Below are positions 23,701 through 38,700 of a DNA stretch of 64,000 bases, piece after piece. A program made the position numbers and the translations under genes. The notes beneath the pieces were generated by a model that saw only the letters and a list, made by a program, of their open reading frames with translations, had not been told where the DNA came from and made no database searches. The stretch is from Ditylenchus dipsaci (lineage: Eukaryota; Nematoda; Chromadorea; Rhabditida; Anguinidae): positions 1 to 64,000 of the forward strand of contig SADC01000364.1 in the NCBI GenBank assembly GCA_004194705.1, in the 5' to 3' direction. How positions within the stretch are numbered: the first letter of the stretch is position 1; each line of letters begins with the position of its first letter.

Positions 23701-26700
23701 TGTGACCTGGGGAACTTCGACAAGAATCTTAAAATCTTAAAAATCTTTTTTTTCGCTTAAAAATGGCAATAGGCACTAGATAAAATGCACTTTTTCTTGA
23801 AAAATGGTCCGATTTCGATCGTTTTTATGGAATGTTTTGGGCCGTTACATTAGAGGGCGGTTTATTTAAAATTTACAGTAGATATTTTTTTAGCAACTGA
23901 CATTTTTCGTTCATAGTCCTGCTGCATCTGCTTAAGCCGGCGGTCTTTTTGCTGAATTTCTGCGACCAGCATTTCTTTAATGGAGATGTCTTCCTGTAGG
24001 GAGGCTAGGTCATTGCACAGTTGGTCTCTCTCTGCAAGAAATATTAATTAAATAATGCTTTTTTAAGAATGTTTTCAGGTCTCCACTTTACAGGTGGACT
24101 ATATCTCATTAGTCCAGTCAAAAACTTGTAAAGGTCCTCCTCAGGAGTATTTGAATGTAATCGATTTTGTGTGCTCATTGTGACTTCTTAGCACTAAGAA
24201 GGTCGATATTCCTCCTCCTCGTACAGTCACTCTCGATTTAACGAACCCCTGGGGACCGGCAAAATATTCGTTAAACCGAGAGTTTCGTTAAATCAAGAGT
24301 TAATTTTAGTCTTCTATTTGATCGCAAATGAGCGTTAAAAGTTCGTTAAATCAAGAGTTTCGTTAAATCGAGGTTCGTTAAATCGAGAGTTGACTGTATC
24401 TTCTTTCCAATGTAAAAGTGGCTGAAATGAGTCAAGACTAGAGATTGAATGGCGCTAGAGTGGTTGCCATAAAGTCGCTAAAGTCATTTGGGGTAATTTC
24501 GGATTTTATACGCAGCCGACTTCTTCAAGTCCATAGTTTAAATCCTAGCTCGATGATTACATTTTTCGCCAAGCCCATCCTTGGGACACAGCTTTCCCTG
24601 CGCTAATTGCAACTACCTACCCTTGCTGATGACGAGCTCAACTGCTTCATCCTCCTCATCTTCTTCCTCGTCTGCCGCATCCTCCATATCATCTTCTTCC
24701 AGTGCCTCTTCATATTCTTCTTCAATCAATATGTGGGTATTGCTGCCTTCTTCTCCATTTGCTGAAAAATTAACCATTAATGTGTAAATAAATTCCACAT
24801 CTGATCCTCCTACCCTGCATGGCCGCCAATTTCTTTTGCTGTCTGATCTCTCGTTTAGCTGCTTTGATAAGAGAGGTCGTGTTATTATTAGCAGCTGTGG
24901 TGCTGTTGATCATGCATGGTGAAGTGGCACACTGTTGCCTGACTCTGCTGCGTGACTTCTGTACGCTGGTTCTGCTTTCTCAACTCTTCGTTGGTCGACC
25001 TGGCCTCTATTAGCTGGACTCTGAATGGAAAAAAAATGGGACATTTATGCCTGGTTGATATTGAATTTTCAAATACCTGAGTCCTCCAATTCTTCAATGT
25101 ATCCTCTGATAGCTGATGTAATAGAAGATCCTTTTTCGGCGCCTTCTCCATTGCTGCTGGGATTATCTCCTCCTTCTTGTGCTGTTCCTAACTCACCCAG
25201 CTTGGCCATCTCCAGGTTTTGCTGCAGCTGAATGCTCCGCGTTCTCAAGATGTCTATTGTCTCATCCAAGGCTTTTATCCTGGTCCTCAGGCGGTTGTTT
25301 TCATGCTAAATACCTATTTTGATAAAACAGTTGATACAGTCGAACTCCGATGTAGCGATAGCCCCTCAAGTTCGTTTCTGCCTGGGGCCATATCCAAATT
25401 TTAAAGTCTTTTAGCGGTTGTCTATGACCCCTCCCTCACATAGCGTCGTTTATGGAATGTAAGGAAGGCAGATAGCAGAGAAATAAGAAACAGGTCTGGG
25501 GCGACCCAATAGCTCAAATGGTTAGAGCGCCGACTTGCAAGGAAGATATCGTGAGATCGCACTTTTTCCCAGGCCTGTACAAAAGCTGTACGCGGCCATT
25601 GGCGTACGCTTACTGGAACCGGCCAACGGACATGTTTGATGCTATGTGAGAATACATCGTACCGGACATCGGACCGTCCATCGGCTATCAGACCGGACAT
25701 TTTTGAACACTGTGTTTTTATTATGACCTGTGATTGTGGGTATTGCTTAAATTTTCAACTTTACATGGTTTTTATATTGTCTCTACGCGGTGTATAGGTT
25801 CCTAGGCATTTTTTGTACATAAATAAGTACATTGGATAAGTACAGTCAAAACTCCCATTAACATACACCCTTGGGACCGTACTAGCCGTATGTTAATGAG
25901 AGGTGTATGTTAATGGGAGAGTATGTTAATAAGGAAATCACTATGATCAGACCAAATAGATCTTAGCCAGCCGTATGTTAATGGGAGTACGTATGTTAAT
26001 GGGGGAGTATGTTAATGGGAGTTTTGACTGTACTTATTTAAGTAAATAAGTACATGTTTCTAGGCATTTTTAATGCGGCTTTTGCAGGCTTGGTTTCGTG
26101 TAACTTTCGTCCGTACAAAACGTACGAGTTCTCTGTTGTATGTATAATTCGTAAAGTGTAGGATCTTTCGCAAAGAATCTAACCATTTGATTATTCTTTC
26201 TTCGTTTAATAGCAAAGCAATGATCTAAATAACGGGCGGCGGTAATTCACCCGCGGTAAATTCACCCGCTGGTAAATTCACCCTCCGGTAAATTCACCCG
26301 CAAAAATTTTGAGGTTACAGGTTCGAATCTTGGTGGTAGCAGACATTATATTTTATTGAAGAACAGTCATAAGTCGACCAAGAAGCTTCAGGTTGGGTAG
26401 GAAAACCACCTGGTACTTCACATATATAAGTCTACCTCCAGAATCCAAAACTTTGGTTTTAGCTGAAAGTAATTAAAATCATTGTACTTATCCAGAATCG
26501 TGTCCTGAACACGGTTTCTAATGCTAAAACAGCGACTTGACTTGCCTGAAGCTCAGTTTTGGAGTAGTTTCATACGGTAAAATATCGATTACCGACGGTC
26601 AATGAATTTTTTGGAAAGTCGTTTCTGGAGCAGACTTTCCAGTTTCTGGAAAGTCAACTCTAATACCAAAATCTCATCCTGAATCCGAATCCGTTGAGAT

Positions 26701-29700
26701 CAGATCAAAATAATTTTTATGGGCTGATATATAGCTATTTTAAGTAGATAGAGCAGGAATTTGGCACCATTTACCTATTTTTAATGGATATCTCAGCCCA
26801 TATTTTGGTCTGATCTCAACGGATTCGGATTCAGGATGAGATTTTGGTATCAGGGTCGACTTTCCAGAAACTTTTGCCCTGAAAATTGACGATTTCGATC
26901 AATAATTTCAAAAAAAAAATTCATTGACCGTCGGTAATCGATAGCCGTCCGTTTCATACCCCGTAGGGCATCCACGGAGCACTGAGGTTGTTGTGTCTAG
27001 TTGTGTCTATGATAGTACAAAGACATGTGTTAGTGCCTAGGTAGTTATAGTAACCCAATGCTCAGGGGGTTTATGTATCTAGAGATACTTGGGATGAATC
27101 GATACTTCTGGTGAATGGATACCCAGGCAGATAATTTGAATGAAAAAATAACTGTTTTGATCCACTCCATCCATATTCAAGTACAAGGGGTAATCTGAAT
27201 GTCCAGCTGAGTCATTTTTCTATTATGTTTTTAAGTCAAAATATTTTACATGCAATAAGAATAATTTAAATAATCTAATGATGTTAGTAAAAACTATCAT
27301 CTGAGCGATTTTACCAAAACTCAAAAAATGCCCTACCAAACAATGACTATCAGTTCGCGACACTTTTCATTGGCGACAATCGGTTCGCGACAACCGATCC
27401 ACCCTCAATTGTCCAGATCTACTTTTAATGGTCCTGGTCTACTCTCAATAGTCTAGATCTATCCTCACTGGTCCATCTTCACTGGTCTTGATCTGTTTCC
27501 AGTGGTCCAGTGGCACCCTGAATGGTCCTGATCCAGCTTCCGTTGTCGTGATCCACCCTCCATAGAATCGACTCCATACTCGAAACTCGAAAATTTCGAA
27601 TAATACTCGAAATTACTCGATTTCGAGTACTCGACTCGACAACCCTAGTCATATTATCACTATCAAACTTTTTTCAGCATGCCCGAATTAGTCCATGGGT
27701 GAATTTACTGCGGGTGAATTTACATAGAGCCCTAAATAACAGTCATATGTTTGATGTAGGCCTTATTTATAATGTGATGACGGTGATATTATATGATGGG
27801 CTGTCCAAGCGAATATTGGATATTGAAAAAAGACCGCTTAAAACATTATTCATTATTTTGTGGATGATTATAAAGGTTGTAGAAAGGGAGACATGATCGT
27901 CCAGTACAGAGCAAAAGATTTAACTGTAAAAGGTTGAGAATGTTTGAAGGCTTTGGTATATTGCTTTCCCATCGATGAATGACTCATGACCCTATATATT
28001 ATTGAATTAATTGGATCGAATCCATTCAAATGGATCGATCCAATCGACTGGATTCAATCAATTGAATCAATTTGCCTATGGCAAATGACCCATTTCAATC
28101 GAAATCAATCAAAACGGGCAAAACTTTTTATTGTCCCAGATATACTTTTTTCTGTCCCAAATAATTTTTGGCGAGACAATGGGACAGAAAAAAAGTAGAT
28201 TCGGGGCAGAAAAAAGTATATTTGGGACAATAAAAACTATTGCCCAATCAAAACGGTCTGAGGATGATTGTAGGCTGGACAGTTGACCCTTGAGGATGAT
28301 GAAGGCCTGATTCCACGATGTATTCTATTGTACGATGTGTTCGATGTTGGATGAGAATGCCTAAAGATGATTTTAGATAGCTTTTTACAGGCATGAGAAT
28401 GGTGATTGAATATTGGTGATTGAAAAGAAACGGCTGAGGATGAATCAATCTTTAGTTAATATACCGAGGATGATACATAACTGAGTCATCGTCGTATTGT
28501 AGAGGCCCAATTAAAGTTGTTTTGCTATGGTTAAGAATGATTGGAGGTTAGAGCAAATAAATCCGTCCAATTGAACTGACTCGCAACAAATAACGTTGAT
28601 TCATATTTTGTGGGTTAATCATTTTTTCTGTGGCAAATTTACTTTTTTGTAGCAAAAATGTGTTTTTTTGTGGCAAATTTTTCTGTAGCTAATTTACTTT
28701 TTTTTGTGGCAAATTTACTTTTTTTTTGTGGCAAATTTACTTTTTTTGTAGCAAATTATTTTTTTCTGTAGCAAATTTACTCTTTTTTGTAGCAAATCCA
28801 ATTTTAGTCCGTAGCACAAATACTTGGGCTAGTGTGCTTATTTATTCATCCTAAATTCTCGAAACTTGTATTCTAAGTCTGTGAAAGACTTGGACTTGAT
28901 GAAAGACAGGGGGTTAACAGGGATTAATTTGACAGAGGACAGCTGGACTCTAGGTCTAATCTAGCACACACACCTGGCATACTCCCGGCTGCTTCATTAC
29001 TCAAACATCCTCTGATGGTTCAGTTATGAAATTCTTTAAATTCAAGCTTACCGGATTACCATCAATACAATGCATGATGGTAATTCTTGAACCTTAGCCA
29101 CATTTTGCTCCACTATTTTGAGAAGAGCAAGAGTTCAGTCCGTACGCTTTTGGATCTTAATGGGCTTTCTCTTGTGAAGAAAAGAGTGTTGGCCGAATAG
29201 CCGCGTACAAGTGGATTTTCTCTTAACTGCCTATGATCTTTTCAGGAATTTGCAATTTTCGGGTGCTGGACCAAAGCGAAATTATCGGTTCAGTTTTCTC
29301 GAAATAGATTTTCAGTCTGAAAAGACTAAAAACGGTATAAAACGGTTGCTTGGGATTGAGATGCGCACACCCACATACCTAGACACAAATCACTCGAAAG
29401 TGACTCTGGATGCATAAAAAATGTATGCATACCAGAGTTTATTTATGCGGTAGGCCCCAGTCAACAAAACTATGTTCAACATCTTCCTTTTCACACTAAA
29501 TTGGCCTTTTTTGGTCCTTTCCCACCCTAATATGGCCCTAAATCCCTTCAAAAATGGTCAAAATAGGTATATTTGGGTGGTCCAAAACTCAATTTTTATT
29601 GACTAGAACACAGAAATAATGCCTTTTTCGAGCTTCTGAGGCAATTTTAGGTCGATATAGGTGTTTGGAAACACTTTAAAAAAATTTCATAGGAGCTGGG

Positions 29701-32700
29701 CAAAATAGTCTCTAAATGCATTTTTGTTCAAGAGTCTTCTCGGAATTATGTCTAAGGTAAGTGAGTGCGCGCATCTCTAACTCTCAAGCCCCTGCGCCCC
29801 CTTCGGGGGCGCAGGGGGCTTGGGGCTTGGAGTTGAGATGCGCACACCCACATACCTTTAGACACAATCACTCGAAAGTGACTCTGGATGCATGAAAAAA
29901 CATGCATACAAAGTTTCTTTATGCGGTAGGCCCCAGTATTCAAACTATGTTCAAAATTCATCTTCTTGGTATATTCAAGGATAACACAAAATTACTGTAT
30001 TATACATGAAACAGTTTAGCATGTTGTTCTCTTAAGTATCTCTTAAATTACACATTTTGTGACATGAATTGGATTTATTCTCAGAGTCTTGAATTTTCGG
30101 GTTCTGGAAATGGATACCTGTTAGTGTGGTACCTGCCCGAGGTGAATAAGAAAGGGTAACAAGGTTTAGGTATACACAGGTGGTTTAGGTACCATCCATG
30201 TGGTGCGGATACTACCCAGATAGTTTGGTAGAAATCAAGTGACATACATGCTATTCAACAGTTTGGGTAGAATAAAGGTGGATAATACCCTGAACCGTTT
30301 TGCCTCGGTCGTTAATGAGAAAAATTCAAATTTTGTTGAAAAAGTTAAAATAATGACTTCCCTCAAGACAATGACATGAAATGAAAATAAAATGATAAAT
30401 ACTGTGGTGTATGGGTAAAGTTATGGGTATTATATTAATGACAAAATGTTGAGGCTTTAATCACAATGGTAGCAATATTTTATTTATTTTCGTGATATAT
30501 GTATACGTCACGTCAACTCATTTGACCGTAAAAGTTGAAGTGCACCCCCTCGAAGTGCACCCCCTTGAAGTGCACCCCCCCTTGGGAGGGGGGGGGGGTG
30601 CACTTCAGGGGGGGGGGATTGCACTTAGGGGGGGGGGGTGCACTTCAACTTTTACGGTCCAAATGAGTTGACGTGACGTATACATATATCACGAAAATAA
30701 ATAAAATATTTGCTACCATTGTGATTAAAGCCTCAACATTTTTGTCATTAATATAATACCCATAACTTTACCCATTACACCACAGTAAGACAAGGTACTA
30801 GTGTATTAAAAAAAGATATATATTTACTACCGTGTGTTCTCTATTAAACTCACAAAAACAATTATTTTTGGCTTTTGGCCATTCTGAATTGGGTCCTAAG
30901 CCATCTGGTTTTCGCCTACCCTGAAATTTTTACAAAATTGACCAAATTTAATTTTAAAAATTTTAATTGCTGATTTATGCCGAGAAACTACAGCGAAGAC
31001 AAAATAGTTACACGCTGTAACTATTTTTTTCAAATTATTACTTTCGTGGCGAGAAATAGTTACAAGAATAGTTACAAAGGTCAAAATAGTTACAGGCTGT
31101 AACTATTTTTCAAATGCAAAAATTTGTTTCTACTATTTCCCGCAAATAGTTACAAAAGCTCATCCCCGGTTTGGACATGTTGTGTCAATATGTCAACGAT
31201 TATTACAAAAATTTTCAAAGTTGTAAAATAAAAGTTTAACAAATTCAACAATTTAAACCAGAATTCAAATAATATATGAGATCACCCAGAAAATAAGTCC
31301 GATAGACGATATCCGGTGCGATGTCCGATCAGATTTCGGTCCGATGAGTTCTCACATAGCATCGGACGAAAATTCGATCAAACTTAACCGAAGTCCGGTC
31401 CAATAGCCGGTCCGATCCTATGTGAGAATCGGGTGATTGTATAATTCGATAAATCGCGATGATTCCGATTCTGCCGGTCGTTTCTGCAAATAACAAATAT
31501 CGGGAAAAACGGGCCTTATTGGTAAAACTGTGCCTATTTGTAGAAAAGACTCGCAAAATTAGAATCCTTGCGATTATTCTGTTTAGACTAATCAAATACG
31601 ACTAGCAACGACTTCGAAAATCATGGTAAAGAAATGACGGATCCTAAGCGGGAACGAACTCGAGGGAATTCAACCTTATTTTTGTAATTTTACCTGTAAA
31701 GATACATTCTCTAAGTATTGATCGTTGACAATTTCCTGGCCATCTTCTCCCGTCAACTTTTTGCCCTGTAAAATCCAGTGAACATAAAACGGTGCTTCAA
31801 CATAAGGTGTCTATTCCCACCTGTTTTATACTCATTCAACTCCGCTTCCAAAGCAGCAATTCTGCCCCGCAGTTCACTGGAAAATTTTATTTGTAAATTA
31901 GGCAGAGACCATAGCATTGTAAAAAGGTTGCCTAATCAGTTTGGAAGATTTGTCCTGGTTGGCTACCACCTTATTTTTAATGTTTTTTGCTCGGTTGGCA
32001 TAGTTGAGAGTGTTCAGAGTCTCCACAAAGTCTACGTCACTAGGACTGGCACAAGCGATCATCAAGGTTCGACTGAAGTAAAAGTACACAAATTTTAACC
32101 ATTGCTTTAAGGAATAAAAAACCTATTGCCGCCGAGGGAGTCTTGCAGCAATCTAGAATTATTAGATACAAATAATTAGCAAAGAAAAGACCAGAAATAC
32201 CTGGTGAGTTTGGAGTCCCTGTAAGGCACATGCATAACACGTCCAGAAGCTCCTCCAAAGCACTGATAACATTTCCAAGGGCTAACTGCAAGACATTTTT
32301 TTGGTTTTTTTAACTTTGAGCCATTTTGACGCTGGATGTGAGTAACAACAGTCGTCAAAACTAGGGTTGTCGGCGCCGGCCGATTTTCGGCTTTTCCGGC
32401 CGAAAACCGATATTTTTTTGGTTTTCGGCTTTCGGCTCGGCTCGGCGGCCGAAAATTTCGGTTTTCGGTTTTCGGATTTCGGCTCGGCTCGGCGGCCGAA
32501 AATTTCGGTTTTCGGCTTTCGGCTCGACTCGGCCGGTCGAAAATTTTAAAAAGAAAAAATAATTTTCTCTGTTTTCTCCCGTTTTTGCTTAGTTTTCCTT
32601 CGCTCATTCTTTAGCCTTGTATGTGTCAATTCTGTTCTAATTTTAATCCTTATTTTTAGCATGGCACAAGCATCGTGTGAAAGTCTTTCAAGAAAGTAGG

Positions 32701-35700
32701 GGAGAAGGCTGTCTGCGTCTGTGGAGAAGAACTGATGCTTAGCAAAGCGGGTCGACATCAACTTTGGCCGGACATCTGAATTCTGCAAGACACGAGGAAG
32801 CAATGGAGAAGCAAGGAGTGGGACCAGCGCCAAAGAAAGCCAGATCAATTCAATCGCCACTCTCTTCAGTCCGAACTTCTCCCAGCAACAAAGCAGCTGT
32901 TAACTAGCGACATGACCGACTTCATCGTGGATAGCAATCTGCCGTTCTCAATCGCTGAATCTCCTTTCCTCCGTCGTCTGATCAAGCACAACTATGGACA
33001 AGCAAAGGTAATTATTTTTGGGCTCTAATATGCTGTTGACTTGATTTAATTGAACTATTTTCAGCTCCCGTCGCGCCATGATGTCAGCTCAGAGGTACCG
33101 ATCAAAGCAGCCAAATGTGTGGAGGATCTGTGTTCCTTCGTCCGTGGCCAACAACTTTCTCTAACAATGGATGAATTCTCTCACAAGGAGCATTCACTAC
33201 TCTGGTCACTATTTCGGCTACATTTTTTCAATCATCGTTTAATCGTTTATTTCCGTTGCAGCATCACCGGGTCGTATCTGTCTGAAGCATTTGAGTTTCG
33301 TTCAAAAGTCTTGTCTGTCGAATCTTTTCTTGAGAACCATACTGGGGATAATATAGCGGAGAAGATCAACTCAATACTGGCCTCCCTCGAAGTGGACAAA
33401 AACAATGTGGTTGCTGCAACTCGGGACGGAGCACCGAATCTCGCCGGAGCAAAAGATGGTGGTTGTATCATGGTTGTATCGTGATGCGGCACAAGGTCAA
33501 TCTGCTCAAGTATGCCGAGAACTTTCCAGGATGCACTGTTGCGAAGCATATCAAGAGCATGTCGGAGAATGACTTTGATGAGATTGCTGATATTGTTAAA
33601 GTTCTTCAGCCGTTTAAGGACTGCACAAAAATGGTAGAAGTCGTTTCTTGTTTACTCTTGCATTTGCTATCATCTTAATACTTAGGCCTCGTATCAGAAT
33701 GCTCCGCTCTCTTGCTATCCGTTCTTTGTGAGAAAGCAGTCCGAACACCTGGAGACCTTTATGGTGAATTTGCGCTCAACATGAATATAAGCTTGGAAGC
33801 CAGAACGAGGGATCTGCTCAATCAGTCGGAGGTGGGCTATGCAGCTTTCTGGATCCACGTCTCTCCTATAAGTAAGTGATTAAAATGCTTTGATTATTTT
33901 ATTTGATTTATTCTATATTTGTAATTAATTTTTCTTCAGATTGTCCGTAATGGCTAAGCATAAGTGGGAGTACATTAGCAGGAAATCTTCGAGCCCTTGT
34001 CGAAAAGTGTGCCTCAGCCAGCTGCTACGAATCAACCAATACAATCGGCAAGTGGACTGTGGGGAAGGTGACAATGAGTTCGTACAACAAGTTTTGGAAG
34101 GCGAAGATGCAGTCATGGTTGGTTTAATATTTGTACTATATGATTTTTGTTTGTCTATTCATATTCTAATAAATTATAGGATGAACTAAATAGATATCTA
34201 GCGAGAAGAAACTAGCGTTGCCTCAGCCGGATCTCCAGGACACGAAGAGATGTTCAACTGGTGGGCGAAGAATAGGGTGCGCTTCCCGACTCTGGCAGTG
34301 CTGGCTCGCAAGTATCTGGCGATTTCTCTCTCAAGCGTGGCGTCTGAAAGGTGCTTCTCCAAGGCCAGTCTTCTATTTGCCAACGCTCTCAGGTCTCGTT
34401 TGGCAAAGCAAATGTCAGCTAACCTGCTCATTATCAAAGCTGATTTGGCGGATGCAATCTTAAGGAAGCAAGCGAAAGCAGCGAAGAGGAGCCGTTGGAA
34501 ATTACTAATCTTTTGTTGTATGGCAATGACTAAATGTTATATGTGTTTAAGTGTTGTTGTGCGTGTTGTATGTGGGTGTTTCAATAATTTTTGTTTGTTC
34601 GAAAGCAAAGTGTTGTGTGCGAGTGTTGTATGTGGGTGTTTTAATAAATTTTTGTTTGTCCAAAGAGTTTTATTTAAGCATTTTAGACTTTTACTATGCA
34701 TAGAAGAAAAATAAATTATTTTCACAATGCAAAGACGTTGAATACTAGTCATGGCCGAAAATTTCGGTTTTCGGCTTTCGGCTCGGCTCGGCCGGCCGAA
34801 AATTTCGGCCGGCCGACAACCCTAGTCAAAACATATAAATCTACTTCCGTATCTCAATAACTGGCTGCTATCAAACATTTTCTATATTTTCTAAACTACA
34901 TATAGCCTGTGATTCTAGTTTCTAATGAAGTATTAACTGGCTTGATGAGATCTATAAAAGTGTGATAACAACCGCAAAAAATAAAACATTGCCGCAAATT
35001 TTCTTTCCAGCATGATGCGTTGAATCGTAGGAACGGCGTGCCTATTTTAGTAATTTTTGCTGAAATGTTTACATTTTTTGGCATTTTCGCCGTTCGGCTC
35101 AATACGGAGCGACGACCTCAGAATCTTAAAGCCCTCTGTTTTAACCCTAATGACCTTGTCCGTAGTCATGTTTACCCCTAGGGGTCAACATTTTTCAAAG
35201 TGTCGCTTTTGCTGATGTTATGTGTTTGTCGTTATCAATAAAGAAAGTTCTGTAGGATTGACTAATTCAGATAAGTTTATTGGTTAGATTTTGCTAAAAA
35301 TCTTTAAGAGCAGTGATTTTTTAGTGCTGCAACAAATCGATTGGCAAAGCCGTGCTATTCGGTTGCCAGTGTTTTCTTTTGTACGTTTAATAAGGTTTGA
35401 CGATTTTTTTTCTGGTGACACTGTTATGGTGCTTCACAGAAAAAGTGGGCGCTAGTAGCGAATACCCCCCCCCCTCCCCAACAAATTTTTTTTCAAAATC
35501 AGGTTTTAATCACTTCTAAGTAATTCTTATGTGCTGAAAACGATAAAAAGGGTGTTTTCAGGCATTTTCTGACCTAAAGTTGATTTTTTGGAAAAAAATT
35601 TTTGACCAAAGTTCGACTTTTTGCCTTGGGGGACCAAGGTAACCACCTGAAAATGGGGCTAGGACACTTCGCTATGAGGACACTTCGCTATGGACAGTTC

Positions 35701-38700
35701 GCTATGTTTTTTAGAACTTTTTCGGTAAAATTTTACCGAAAAAGTTCTAAAAACATAGCGAACTGTCCATAGCGAAGTGTCCTCATAGCGAAGTTCGTTT
35801 TACCCTGAAAATGGTACCTAGAGTCCTAAAAGATGGGATTTGAACATAGTTTTGTTAGCTGGGCCTACCGCAAAAATAAACTATGGTATGCATGCTTTTC
35901 ATGCATCAACAGTCACTTTCGAGTGATTTGTGTCTAAGGTATGTGGGTGTGCGCATCTCAACCCAAGCAACCAAGCCCCTGCGCACCCTTCGGGGCATAC
36001 CAGAGTTTATTTATGTGGTAGGCCCCAGCTAACAAAACTATGTTCAAATCCCATCTTTTAGGACTCTAGGTACCATTTTCAGGTGGTTTACCTTGGTCCC
36101 CCAAGGCAAAAAGTCGAACTTGGTCAAAAAATTTCTTTCAAAAATCAAGTTTTTAGGTAGGGTTGCGCGCTTCGTTTATTTGCCTAAGCCGTTTACCGTT
36201 TAGGACCCGTTTATCATATCCGTTTATCGTTTACGTTTAATGAATCGCTACTAGGGTCAAAAAGTGTATCGAGTCGGTTGGCAGTCTAAAGGACCATGGT
36301 TTTTGCAGGCGGTAGAAATTAGAGATGCGGATTTGGGTTTATGCTATATGCGATGCGATATTTTTAGCCTCGCCTGAATGCGATAGCGATATTTGATATT
36401 TCTAAAAATCGAGGTGCGATATATCGCTGCGGTATGCGATATTTTTCTAAACGACTATGTCCATGAAAAACCGTCTTAATCGTGTTTTTTTCACAATTAA
36501 TGACCAGGACAATCAGTTTTGCGCTTTATAGAACATACATCATATTTCTACAACAATGAGCTAATATTTGAAATTCAAGGAAAAATATTTTAATTCCGGA
36601 AAATCAGAAAACTCTGGACTCATATTCGATCGTCTGTAGTCTTTATCGTCATGAGCAACCGAAAATAACTATTCACTTAATTGGGACCCGAAATCTTTTT
36701 TATTTAGGTTTTACGACAAAATATTTTTTTGGCTCAAATTGAAACACCCTCAAAATATGTAAATCCCACCTCAAATATAAAATCACCCCCTCAATTTAAA
36801 ATTTACCCTTTCAAATTTGAAATTTACCCTCAAATTTGAATTTTTAGTGAAATACTGCAGCAAATTTGTGGTAATCCGATTTTATAGTCAAAAGGACTTG
36901 GATCGCTCAGAATTCACCTGGAAGCGGCCAGAAGCCACTGAAAGTTGGTTTTTTGGGGTTTATTAAAGGGGCATGCCCACGCCAATAAGTTTCATTTCAA
37001 ATGTTTGAATTCCGGCACAGTTTTTCAGATGAAGAAAATAAATTTGAATTTGTTTCTCATTTTAAACGTTTTATCGTGTTTCTTAGTCGTCTCACAGTTT
37101 GCGATCTTTTTTCTGTAACACTTATCATCTTGTTCAGCAATACCCAATTTTAGGGACAAAACGAGTCTCGGTTTGTAATTTTTGGTTTCTCATCTTGAAA
37201 ATATTGAATTTTACATTTCTTGCACAGCTTTATCGAGTTCAATTGGTCAATAACTCGCTTCTTAGGTCAAGCAATTTTTCGTCTCAGTTATTCGTCCAAA
37301 TGCCATTCCGCGACACAATTGTAATTTTATAAGTCCGTTAAATTTTTCAACCAAACATAAACGGATCCCATTTGCCATAGGTGGAAGGTGTAAACGACAA
37401 AGCTCTACCGGACAAAGTTCTACCGCGACATATCCTACCGCCATTTCATTTGATCATTGTATATAGGTTGTGCCTGTGTACATTCATACCTACATAGTGA
37501 CCAGATAAAACAATTTCGGAAATTATTTTCTCGCTTGATAAATCATGTGTATGGTCTCCGAGAGGTACTTGGCAAATTACCTGCTTATATTAAGGTAAGC
37601 CACCTAGCGGGTACTCTACCCAAGCTTAATCGCACCCAAACTACTACAAATCTTTATCTCAGTCGCTAATCGTTCATGTTTCGCTATTCAAAGTGTCGTT
37701 TTTTGGATTTTTAGGCTTCTGCTTCTGACACTCATTTTACCATGTTAAAAGTTTAAAGTACCTCAGCCCTTTTTGATGATTGTCGGCTTTGAAAAACGGA
37801 ATACCGAACCGAAAACGCAACAAACTACTTTATAATGGAAAAGTGTAAGAAAAACAACATAGCCAAGTGTTTGAATTTTCCGAACCGCCCTAATAGAACC
37901 TCAACCCCCGAAGGATAACTTACTTGCACTTTTTGACTTTGTGAGTTTCTTGGCGAGAAAATTAGTTTTCATCGCTGACTCACGCAGCGCTATGAAACCC
38001 GCTCACATAACACTCACAAAACTCAAATCCGTGAAGAAATCACCTTGTAATTTTTAACTGAGCCAATGTGACTCCATCACCGATAAAACGCCTAGATAGT
38101 GACATATCTCAGAAAATGAGTTCCACAGAGACTACAAGCATATTTTATTTCCAACACACAATTGACAAACACCAGGAATAACAAACAAATAAGACTGCAA
38201 CTTGGATTCTCTTGGATTCTTAACGACGAGCAGCGCCCTTCAGCTCAACTGGAATGCTCAGGCCCTAAAAATACGGACGTGCTCATGTTCACTCACCCAG
38301 CTAAATGATTACGTAATGCTCGATCATTTCCTTAGTCCCTCGTCACGGCGAGTGACGGATGGGAGAGGGATCCAGATAAGACATCTCGTACTTATGCTGT
38401 TTGGGACCGACCGTCATTTTTTGTTTTTTCTTTCATTTTGAGACTAGAAATAATATAAATAATTTTTATTTACACTATTTAATATTCACACTGATACAAC
38501 GACATAATTTGCGACCAAGTGGAAAAAAATATCAGGACCATCAATTTTTCTTCGCCACACAAATCAGACAAATAACTTTGGAAAAGTGATCTAGCAGTTC
38601 CGAATTCTTTCTTGTGACGCCACTTGTTTTCTGCCAGAGAGATTCAATAGCCTGAGTGTGCGTGCCGCTCTCTGGATCCACAAAGTTGATTGAATGTTGA

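Larger units (their letters stand above)
27741..29715. other. Kinesin intron, repeats only
   Basis: Holds the hairpin at 28120 and the tandem array at 28620; the rest shows no gene. Confidence 0.4.

Noticed and set aside
24581..24787. Ser-rich plus-strand frame
   Set aside because: Antisense shadow of the acidic kinesin exon 24761-24621.
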